Program-made: the position numbers and the translations under genes | Assembly (NCBI GenBank): GCA_021809235.1 | Contig: JAKBAG010000011.1 | Coordinates: forward strand, 1 to 21,770 | Length of the DNA stretch: 21,770 bases | Direction: 5' to 3' | Source of the DNA: Acidobacteriota bacterium | GTDB lineage: Bacteria; Acidobacteriota; Terriglobia; Terriglobales; Acidobacteriaceae | Notes under the pieces: model-generated | What the model was told of the DNA's origin: nothing | Database searches by the model: none | Seen by the model: the letters and a program-made list of their open reading frames with translations, nothing else | Shown here: positions 1 to 5,577 of the stretch, one piece after another | Numbering within the stretch: the first letter of the stretch is position 1 | How the letters are laid out: every line of letters starts with the position of its first letter

Positions 1-1220
1 TTGGGGCTGATGCCGCGACGAATGAGCGCAACCCCGGCCATTTTGCCATACGTATCAAAGACGGTTCCCCAGTTGCGACGCGGCAGCCCTGCCTGCAAGG
101 AGAACTGCTGCAGGCCCGGTTTCAGCAGTTCAGAACTGGTATAAAACGGCTGGTTCACGGTCACCTGCTGCCCCATGGCGTTGGTCATGGTCATGGTGAT
201 ATTCCCGGCGCCATTGATCACGGGGAGCTGCGGTGTTTGAAACGGTCCGCTTCCCACCTGGCTGGAAAGCACGAGATTTCCATTGGCCAGCACATTCACA
301 GTGCTGGGCACGGCAGCCGAACCACTCAGCGATGGAAGTGGGAAGGTGATCAGGTCCGGGCGCAGTGCAAAATCGGAGTGGAGCTGCACACCCTCCATCG
401 TGATCGGGCGTGTCCACGTCAGCCCATCGGTAATAAAGTCGCCCAGAATGTATTGCCGCAGTGAGTCCGCATCAGAGTAAGTGTAAGCGCTATTCAGCCG
501 CACCAGGTTGTAACTTGCGCTGCCATAGGTTGTGGAACCGACAAAGTTCAGCCAGGAAGAACTCAGCACACCAACGGGAGAAAATGCCCGAAAACCCGTA
601 ATGCCCGAGCCGCCCAACTGCCCGGATGTATAGGTTCCAACCTCGTCATAGTTGAAGGTCAAGCCAGTCCCGCTTTGAATCACGCGATGCCTGGACTCGG
701 CGCCGGGTTTATTGCTAGTGGCCACGGCATCGCTGCGCTGCAGCAGAGTAGGGATCAGCTCCTGCTCAGAGACGCTGACCTTCAGAACCTGATTCTTCGT
801 ATCCAGACTCCACAAAAAGCCCTGCAGTGCGGAAAGCGGAATTTCATCCGACTTCTGCAGCATCACTGGGACTCGAAATCCCAACTGCCGTAGTTCATCC
901 GGCTTGGCTAGCAGGACACCATGTCGCAGTAGAAACTGACCAATCTTGTTTGTCGAGTGGCCGTTGACAATCACCTCCAGCAGCAGAGGCTCATCCCCAC
1001 CACCAGCCGCGGGATCAACAGTAGCCATGCTATCGCCCGCATTGCCGCTCAACCAGGCATTCGGCGGTGGAGTTGTGGGGGCTGCAGTGGAAGCCGGGTC
1101 CGAATGCGTACTGGGCGTTGACGCAGGACCCGATGCGGAGATGACAGGAGTGCTGGCTGAGCTTGCAGTTGTCAGGAGAAGCGCAATCCCCATCCATACG
1201 AGCAAGCAACGGCATTGCAA
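1..1220 (-). CDS. Outer membrane usher of an archaic (Csu-like) chaperone-usher pilus, N-terminal part only
   Basis: About 406 codons are open on the minus strand and run off the left edge, so the C-terminus is missing. Ushers are outer-membrane beta-barrels that accept chaperone-bound pilins and secrete the growing fibre. After a signal peptide (hydrophobic core around residues 7-17, small residues after it) and a Ser/Thr/Pro/Ala-rich linker, the protein reads EPLLLEVIVNG, then FLLRHGVLLAKPDELRQLG, typical of the N-terminal periplasmic domain of Csu-type ushers. The barrel section follows, with YDEVGTY, WLNFVGSTTYG and SDADSLRQYILGDF. The plug-domain region contains PLPSLSGSAAVPSTVNVLANG. 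No ATG lies upstream in frame; I chose TTG at 1218-1220 because it gives a complete signal peptide. ATG at 1191-1193 is an alternative. The gene starts 19 bases after the chaperone stop, so translational coupling is likely. Family call is firm, start codon is not. Confidence 0.88.
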   Translation of the reverse strand, partial: MQCRCLLVWMGIALLLTTASSASTPVISASGPASTPSTHSDPASTAAPTTPPPNAWLSGNAGDSMATVDPAAGGGDEPLLLEVIVNGHSTNKIGQFLLRHGVLLAKPDELRQLGFRVPVMLQKSDEIPLSALQGFLWSLDTKNQVLKVSVSEQELIPTLLQRSDAVATSNKPGAESRHRVIQSGTGLTFNYDEVGTYTSGQLGGSGITGFRAFSPVGVLSSSWLNFVGSTTYGSASYNLVRLNSAYTYSDADSLRQYILGDFITDGLTWTRPITMEGVQLHSDFALRPDLITFPLPSLSGSAAVPSTVNVLANGNLVLSSQVGSGPFQTPQLPVINGAGNITMTMTNAMGQQVTVNQPFYTSSELLKPGLQQFSLQAGLPRRNWGTVFDTYGKMAGVALIRRGISP

Positions 1221-1239
1221 TCCCAGGAGGCGCGAATTT

Positions 1240-1983
1240 TTAAGGGGCCGAGACAACCGGTACCTGTTCACGGATGGCTCCGTTGATGCCGACTGCCGTC
1301 AGACTCAACTGCTTCGTTGCATCCGGCAGTGGATGGCCCGCCAGTGTCCAGTGTTGCGTAGAGCCAGCCAAAAGATACGGAGAACTGCTTGCAACGGGCT
1401 TCAGAAGAATTCCTCCGCTGCCCTTCAGCTCAATGTCATGGAGCGTATCGTGGCGGTTGCCATCGTTCACCCCCACCAGCGTCAGCTTCCCACCCGAGTT
1501 TTCCAGCCGGAACGTGTCATGAGGATTTGCCTGAACCATTGGTTCGGCAAATACAGGAATGGAGAGCCGGACAACAATACGCACTGTCCCCGGCGCTGCG
1601 GCAGGAGGAATCTGGTCCACCAGGATCCTGTATGTGACCTCGGTCTTAGCCGGCGATCCATGCTGGACAAGTCGGATAATCTGCGTCGCATGAGGTGCGA
1701 TGGTGGCAATCGGCGGGCTCACTAAAAGATCATGGGTGGGAGTCAGGGACTCCACTCCATCCTTCATGCTCCAGACGTAGGCTCGCACCTGCACTGCCGT
1801 ATCCGTTGCTCCCAAATTGGATACGCCCAGAGTTGTTGCTTGTTCCCCGGCATGCAGAAAAATATTCACCGGCTGCACGGCAAGCACCTGGGCACCAGCC
1901 TGAAGCCCACCCAGCAGGACCCCGGACAGGAGTAAGCATCGAATTGCAGAAGGGAAGTAAGGGATCTTCATGGAGAAACTCAT
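1240..1983 (-). CDS. Periplasmic pilus-assembly chaperone (PapD/CsuC-like)
   Basis: A 247-residue protein with a signal peptide (hydrophobic segment about residues 15-28, cleavage near GAQ-VLA). It has the PapD-type N-terminal Ig fold: TLGVSNLG near 51-58, QVRAYVW near 66-71, the IIRLV strand near 102-106, YRILVDQIP near 118-126, and VVRLSIPVFAEP near 137-148. The last two resemble the conserved strands of archaic fimbrial chaperones. Such proteins donate a beta-strand to pilin subunits in the periplasm and deliver them to the usher. It lies between the major pilin and the usher, the usual Csu-type order. The frame is open to ATG at 2020-2022, but that start has no ribosome binding site. ATG at 1981-1983 follows a weak GGAT and leads into the signal peptide; ATG at 1969-1971 is also possible. 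Confidence 0.87.
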   Translation of the reverse strand: MSFSMKIPYFPSAIRCLLLSGVLLGGLQAGAQVLAVQPVNIFLHAGEQATTLGVSNLGATDTAVQVRAYVWSMKDGVESLTPTHDLLVSPPIATIAPHATQIIRLVQHGSPAKTEVTYRILVDQIPPAAAPGTVRIVVRLSIPVFAEPMVQANPHDTFRLENSGGKLTLVGVNDGNRHDTLHDIELKGSGGILLKPVASSSPYLLAGSTQHWTLAGHPLPDATKQLSLTAVGINGAIREQVPVVSAP

Positions 1984-2028
1984 ACAGCAGGATCCAACTT
2001 GCGAGCGTTCACCAGTTAACATCGTATT

Positions 2029-2068
2029 CAGAAAGTCAGCCGCGATTCTGCCAGCAGCTGACTTTCTG
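2029..2068 (-). other. Stem-loop between major pilin and chaperone genes
   Basis: Positions 2029-2040 (CAGAAAGTCAGC) and 2057-2068 (GCTGACTTTCTG) are perfect 12-base inverted repeats separated by 16 bases. On the minus strand the hairpin begins about 24 bases after the pilin stop and ends about 45 bases before the preferred chaperone start. No T-run follows. It is therefore more likely an mRNA-stabilising or partial-attenuation element that keeps pilin expression above that of chaperone and usher. Its role is inferred; the repeat itself is exact. Confidence 0.7.
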
Positions 2069-2091
2069 CAATTCAGAGTTTGCGGTGCGGG

Positions 2092-2604
2092 TTAGTAAGT
2101 GATTGTGGCGGTGACTGTATCTGTATAGGTACCTGGAGCAGGAAGCTGTGCGCCGAGAATCTGTCCATAGACATTAATAGCCTGTGCCGAGCCGTTGCCC
2201 GTTCCTGATACCCAACTCCCCGTGGCGTTTCCCCAGACTGTGGTGTGACCCGAGTCGGAATACAACTGGTACGGCAGGGTCGCGCCGCTGGGGCCGGCCA
2301 AAAGACGGTTCGTGGTGGTTGCGCCTGTCGTCGTTCCCGCATTCAATCCAATGGTGTACGGCGTCGTGTTCGTACAGGTGGCTGTAATCTGGGACTGGGC
2401 AGTGATGGTGGAACCCGTGTAAGCAGTTGCAAACGTCATAGCTGTTGCAGCAATGGTGCAAGTCGCCGTAACAGTGGCGGTTACATTGAATGTTGTTGTC
2501 GCTGTTGTGCTTGCAAATGCAGGCATTCCCACGGTGGCTGCTCCAACCAGCAGAAGGCCAACCGTGATCAACTTTGCTTTCATTGCGCGAATTGGATGAA
2601 TCAT
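2092..2604 (-). CDS. Major pilin, spore coat U (SCPU) domain protein
   Basis: A 170-residue secreted protein. Residues 9-31 form a signal peptide ending in PAFA, followed by a Thr/Ala-rich beta-sandwich. SCPU hallmarks are the opening TTTFNVTATVTATC, a cysteine pair at 49 and 77 expected to form a disulfide, the QLYSDSGHTTVWGN segment, the VYGQI strand and the terminal YTDTVTATITY strand. SCPU domains form the structural subunits of archaic (Csu-type) chaperone-usher pili and polymerise by donor-strand exchange in the periplasm. The ATG at 2602-2604 is preceded by GAGGA at about 8-9 bases, which favours it over the internal ATG at residue 8. It sits directly upstream of the chaperone and usher. 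Low-complexity Thr/Ala composition is normal for this family. Confidence 0.88.
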   Translation of the reverse strand: MIHPIRAMKAKLITVGLLLVGAATVGMPAFASTTATTTFNVTATVTATCTIAATAMTFATAYTGSTITAQSQITATCTNTTPYTIGLNAGTTTGATTTNRLLAGPSGATLPYQLYSDSGHTTVWGNATGSWVSGTGNGSAQAINVYGQILGAQLPAPGTYTDTVTATITY

Positions 2605-2769
2605 TGTTTCTTCCTCAATCTCTCATGGTTCTGAATGCGAGCCGGGGATATCCTATGGCATCGAACCTGAAAGTCAGCGATGCCCATCGGTTCCATCAAG
2701 CAACCTACACACTGCCTTGCCTGATTTCCATCTTTGACACTATGTCTATCCTAAGCGGGAATCAATACA

Positions 2770-2785
2770 ACTTACGCACGTAAGT
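2770..2785. promoter_or_regulatory. 16-base palindrome, candidate operator of the major pilin gene
   Basis: ACTTACGCACGTAAGT consists of two perfect 7-base half-sites around a 2-base centre. It lies 166 bases upstream of the pilin start. A weak TAGGAT -10-like box lies 17 bases downstream of the right half-site in the minus direction, which would place the palindrome over the -35 region. Symmetry is seen; binding of a dimeric regulator is inferred. Confidence 0.45.
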
Positions 2786-2865
2786 CGCAACCATTTGGTA
2801 CCCAAACTTGGTGGGATAAATAAGAGGTAGGCAGTTACTTTTTCAGTGCAAATGCTATGTTTAGC

Positions 2866-2901
2866 CGCCAGGGAACGGTCACCAGGACGCATTCCCTGAC
2901 G
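2866..2901 (-). terminator. Stem-loop downstream of the minor pilin gene
   Basis: Positions 2869-2875 (CAGGGAA) and 2892-2898 (TTCCCTG) are perfect 7-base inverted repeats around a 16-base loop. On the minus-strand RNA they are extendable to about 10 pairs through one G-U pair. The element begins about 33 bases after the stop at 2934. No U-tract follows, so a strong intrinsic terminator is unlikely. Loop length equals that of the stem-loop after the major pilin. Confidence 0.45.
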
Positions 2902-2933
2902 CTTAGCCTGAACATTTGGTCATGTCGGGTAAT

Positions 2934-3341
2934 CTAGTAGGCGACCGTCACCAGAAGTTCGCTCTCCTGCCCACTGGAACTGAGAGCAGATTCACTCCCA
3001 GTGGGTTGAGTGACAGGCATTCGAACCATTGCCGGCATCGCTGTAAGACTTGCCGCAGACAATCCAGCATTCCTGGAGGTCAACTGGGTCGCAATCTGGT
3101 AGGACGTCTGTGCCGTGCAATTTACCTGTACAGCAGACTCGCCGTGCTGGAGCGAAATGGCTGAAATGGAAGAGTTTGCAGAGACACTGCAATGGCTTGG
3201 AACAACAACGGAAATTGCAATCTGGGCAGAATGGTACTCAGCCCGTGCAGGAAGACTGGTTAGACCAATCAGCAGGATACCCACCGCTACCCATACCGCC
3301 AGCCACGGCTTCCTGCCAGTGCCTGTCCTCATGCGTGCCAT
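2934..3341 (-). CDS. Small SCPU-like minor pilin or pilus adaptor
   Basis: From this start the protein has 135 residues. A signal peptide (hydrophobic stretch about 13-29) ends in PARA near residue 34. A compact domain follows with two cysteines (51 in SHCSVS, 75 in VNCTAQ) and a C-terminal ELLVTVAY strand that parallels the TVTATITY end of the major pilin. This matches small SCPU subunits such as those beside CsuA/B, but the domain is short, and a degenerate or adaptor subunit is possible. ATG at 3339-3341 is preceded by GGAGAGG at 7 bases, an excellent site, and puts the signal peptide at the N-terminus. The frame remains open upstream to a second well-positioned ATG at 3474-3476, giving 180 residues. 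It is first in the pilus locus. Confidence 0.75.
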   Translation of the reverse strand: MARMRTGTGRKPWLAVWVAVGILLIGLTSLPARAEYHSAQIAISVVVPSHCSVSANSSISAISLQHGESAVQVNCTAQTSYQIATQLTSRNAGLSAASLTAMPAMVRMPVTQPTGSESALSSSGQESELLVTVAY

Positions 3342-3476
3342 CACCCAACCTCTCCGTAGTTCCTCGGCAGGCTTCTTGGAAACCTCCAATACTGTCTGGA
3401 ATACGGGCAGAACGGCCATCTGGATGGGCTGTAGGAGCTGTTCGGAGGAGAGTTCAGTGCGGAGTCGGAGTCCCAT
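3342..3476 (-). other. In-frame 45-codon upstream extension of the minor pilin
   Basis: The stretch from ATG 3474-3476 is open and in frame with the minor pilin, encoding a leucine-rich, amphipathic, non-secretory segment (MGLRLRTELSSEQLLQPIQ and onward). The ATG has an AGGTGA box at about 3-8 bases, and the predicted transcription start is only about 26 bases upstream. It could be a long signal-peptide extension, a leader peptide that loads ribosomes, or untranslated leader. I cannot assign a family. Confidence 0.4.
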
Positions 3477-3508
3477 GGGTCACCTGCCTTTCGGCTCCCA
3501 GTAACCTA

Positions 3509-3543
3509 ATTATACGACATATGGTAACAATTAATACGTTACC
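3509..3543 (-). promoter_or_regulatory. Promoter and candidate operator of the pilus locus
   Basis: A perfect TATAAT -10 box lies at 3509-3514 on the minus strand, with a predicted start near 3502. The inverted repeat GGTAAC (3523-3528) / GTTACC (3538-3543), with a 9-base spacer, covers the place of the -35 element, which itself is poor. A second small palindrome, AGGTATTACCT, lies about 24 bases further upstream. A strong -10 with a weak -35 under a palindrome suggests control by a dimeric regulator; which one is unknown. Confidence 0.5.
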
Positions 3544-3783
3544 TTAAGCGAAAATCGTGGCGAAAAGGTATTACCTGTGGTACTCCTTTTGGGGAATATT
3601 CGCACGCCATTTTTCTCACGACGGAAATTTCGTGTATGCTGTCGCGTTCAGGATCCTGCCGCAGGCAAACCGTCTTGCCGATCTTGACGGCCGATATTCG
3701 TTTTAGAGTTTCTATTGGAAATTTCACATTCTGACTGCACGGTGTTCGATTGCCGCCGATAGGGTCAGAATTGAGGCATTTCC
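3544..3783. other. Divergent intergenic region between the pilus locus and the DUF2062 gene
   Basis: Nothing here looks like a gene. A possible plus-strand promoter is TTTCTC, 17 bases, TATGCT (-10 near 3634-3639), but its -35 is poor. The 9-mer GGAAATTTC occurs at 3623-3631 and again at 3717-3725. A GAGG ribosome binding site precedes the gene at 3784. Confidence 0.35.
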
Positions 3784-4257
3784 ATGCGCAGCGACTACCA
3801 GCGCCGGTGGCAGCATCTGCTCCGCGGGGGGCTCACTCCCTCAGATCTTGCGCTTGCCGTGACGGTCGGTATCGTGATTGGCTGTCTGCCGATCTTCGGT
3901 GTATCCACATTGCTATGCTTGGGGTTGGCGACATGCATGCGCCTGAATCTGGTAGCGATCCAGGCAGCCAACTGGTTTGCGATGCCATTGCAAGTGCTTT
4001 TATTTCTACCGTTTCTTCGGCTGGGCAAATGGCTGTTTCGGCATCCGGATACGGCTCAGGCAGGGCGGAACGCTTTGGGGCAAATCTGGTCCCATGGCAT
4101 GATGCTGCCCCACATGCCGCAGATTGGCTGGCTGTTTGCGCATCTGGTTCTGGCCTGGCTGGTGGTTGCCATTCCGGTGGCAACGCTGCTCTATGCAGCT
4201 TTGCGCCGTATGTTCTGTCGAATGGCTCGCGCCATGGTACCTGCTGACCCGGCGTGA
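3784..4257 (+). CDS. DUF2062 domain membrane protein
   Basis: A 157-residue integral membrane protein. The segment from LLRGGLTPSDLALAVTVG through GVSTLLCLGLATCMRLN to ANWFAMPLQVLLFLPFLRLG (about residues 12-80) is the characteristic DUF2062 pattern, with re-entrant-like hydrophobic stretches and conserved Gly, Pro and Asn residues. A further membrane segment lies at about 115-140. DUF2062 proteins are small inner-membrane proteins of unknown biochemical role, sometimes found beside lipid or glycan enzymes; no such partner is visible here. ATG at 3784 has GAGG about 8 bases upstream. It is apparently monocistronic, facing the zinc hydrolase gene tail to tail. Family call is good, function unknown. 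Confidence 0.8.
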   Translation: MRSDYQRRWQHLLRGGLTPSDLALAVTVGIVIGCLPIFGVSTLLCLGLATCMRLNLVAIQAANWFAMPLQVLLFLPFLRLGKWLFRHPDTAQAGRNALGQIWSHGMMLPHMPQIGWLFAHLVLAWLVVAIPVATLLYAALRRMFCRMARAMVPADPA

Positions 4258-4333
4258 TGCTTTCCGAAATCACCAATTGCATCGGTAACACGGATGCGAT
4301 AAGGTTGCCAGCACTCACGGAATGACTGCAGCC

Positions 4334-4350
4334 TGGTTCCACAGGAACCA
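4334..4350. terminator. Hairpin between convergent genes
   Basis: TGGTTCC (4334-4340) and GGAACCA (4344-4350) form a perfect 7-base stem with a 3-base loop. It lies 76 bases after the DUF2062 stop and 15 bases before the stop of the opposing gene, so it could act on both transcripts. No U-tract is present on either side, so a classical intrinsic terminator is not supported. Confidence 0.45.
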
Positions 4351-4365
4351 CGGCCTGCCCCAGGA

Positions 4366-5295
4366 TCAGACTCCGGAGTGGTGCTGATGTTGCGGCACTG
4401 GATCGGCACTCCGTATCCAGGCCGTGTAGATCATATCCCGGAGCATGGAAGCGCCGGCTGCAAGGCGCTGTTCCACAAAGGCGCGGGACTCTTTATTCCC
4501 CTTGCCGGCAAATGCGCCTTGATTATCCAGCAGATAAAGTGGGTCCACATAGGTTGAAGTGGTCTGCAGGTAGTGCATGTAGGCATCAAACAGATCGCCC
4601 TTGATGGGCAGAACCGGTGTCATCCGCGCTGACACCTGGGCGCGGGTAATATTTGCCCCCTCGGGACCAACAAAGGTGCTTTCAAACAGGCTGTGAATCC
4701 CCGGTTCGCGATGAAAGTGGTTGGGATTGGCGGCCAGTTCCCAGCCGTTGTAATTCACCGTGGTGTGGAGGGGCTGCGAGCCATCGCCCACGTAGTGGCC
4801 GAGCCATCCAATATAAAAGAGGATGGCTTGCTGCACCGCTGCGGTGCTCTGATGAGCGGCCGACAGTTCGCGGTAGTCGCGGAAAGCCGACTTTAATCGC
4901 TCCCAAACCTCCTCTGTTTGCCAGGGCTGCAGGCCCACATGCGCTGGGTCCAATTCATGGAGCAGGGCCAATTTTTCAAATTGCAACCGCTCGTGGGGCA
5001 GGGAACCCAGTTGCTGCAGGTATTCCATGTCCAGGAAGTGTTCCGGAGCCTGTGCATCCCGCAGTTCCGGCTCAGCAGGGGATCGCCAGCGATCCGGTTC
5101 CGGGCCAAGATACTCGACTTCGTCCACGGCTGCCGGCGTCCGCAGAAATGAAGGCATATCCTTCGGCAGTGCAGACATGGCCAGTCCGTTGATCATGCGA
5201 TGTCCGACATTACCCCAGGCAAAGGAGGTTTGCGGCAGTGCAAGGGCACCGACCAGCAGAAGAGAAGTGAAACGCAGCAGCAGGGAGTCCTTCAT
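4366..5295 (-). CDS. Secreted zinc-dependent hydrolase, S1/P1 nuclease–phospholipase C superfamily
   Basis: A 309-residue exported protein. Signal peptide 1-26 ends in SFA before W27. This leaves tryptophan as mature residue 1, which is diagnostic because its main-chain atoms bind zinc in this fold. Further expected ligands are H32 (mature 6), D67 in PDRW, H85 in HFLD, H166 and D170 in GHYVGDGSQPLH, H176, and H200-x3-E204 in HSLFE. The full trinuclear zinc site therefore appears intact. The last ligand is Glu, as in phosphatidylcholine-type phospholipase C, rather than the Asp of P1 nuclease, so the substrate (nucleic acid or phospholipid) is unsettled. The C-terminus is His-rich (QHQHH). It is transcribed alone, divergent from the histidine kinase. 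No ribosome binding site precedes the ATG, but a TATACT box lies 7 bases upstream, so a leaderless mRNA is possible. Confidence 0.85.
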   Translation of the reverse strand: MKDSLLLRFTSLLLVGALALPQTSFAWGNVGHRMINGLAMSALPKDMPSFLRTPAAVDEVEYLGPEPDRWRSPAEPELRDAQAPEHFLDMEYLQQLGSLPHERLQFEKLALLHELDPAHVGLQPWQTEEVWERLKSAFRDYRELSAAHQSTAAVQQAILFYIGWLGHYVGDGSQPLHTTVNYNGWELAANPNHFHREPGIHSLFESTFVGPEGANITRAQVSARMTPVLPIKGDLFDAYMHYLQTTSTYVDPLYLLDNQGAFAGKGNKESRAFVEQRLAAGASMLRDMIYTAWIRSADPVPQHQHHSGV

Positions 5296-5577
5296 GCTCA
5301 GCAGTATAGCGATCAGGATGCAGGGAAGTATGAAGAAGCCGGAACTCTGCCCGAAGATGTCCGTTTCGCTGCAGCAGGCTGCCCAACGGTAACCGAAGCC
5401 GGGTTATTGCATGGATGGATGCTGGGTGCAGTTCTTTTCATACCGAAAACGATATCTGTGATCCAATATCAGCATTGGGACGTAACACAAAAGTTGTAGA
5501 GTTGAAGCAAGAACGAACAAAACAAAGGATTAGAAGAGCAGGCTCGCTAGATCACCTTCCTCGAGGGAAATTCGATT
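5296..5577. promoter_or_regulatory. Divergent promoter region between the zinc hydrolase and the histidine kinase
   Basis: No gene is visible in these 282 bases. On the minus strand TATACT lies at 5303-5308, close to the hydrolase ATG. On the plus strand a moderate promoter, TTGGGA (5475-5480), 16 bases, TAGAGT (5497-5502), lies upstream of the kinase. The palindrome CCAAT-N6-ATTGG (5463-5478) overlaps its -35. GAGGG at 5563-5567 is the kinase ribosome binding site. Assignments are by eye. Confidence 0.35.

Larger units (their letters stand above)
2605..2933. other. 329-base intergenic region between the two pilin genes
   Basis: No convincing gene is present. On the minus strand it holds, in order, a stem-loop just past the minor pilin stop, a 16-base palindrome at 2770-2785, and a 165-base leader before the major pilin. 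I could not find a consensus -35/-10 pair, but the length and the palindrome suggest that the major pilin has its own promoter here. Confidence 0.5.

Noticed and set aside
946..1725. 259-codon plus-strand frame over the usher and chaperone genes
   Set aside because: It spans the junction of two well-supported minus-strand genes, and its translation resembles no protein family.
3539..3727. 62-codon minus-strand reading frame upstream of the pilus locus
   Set aside because: No ribosome binding site, no recognisable domain, and it ends inside the predicted promoter and palindrome of the minor pilin gene.
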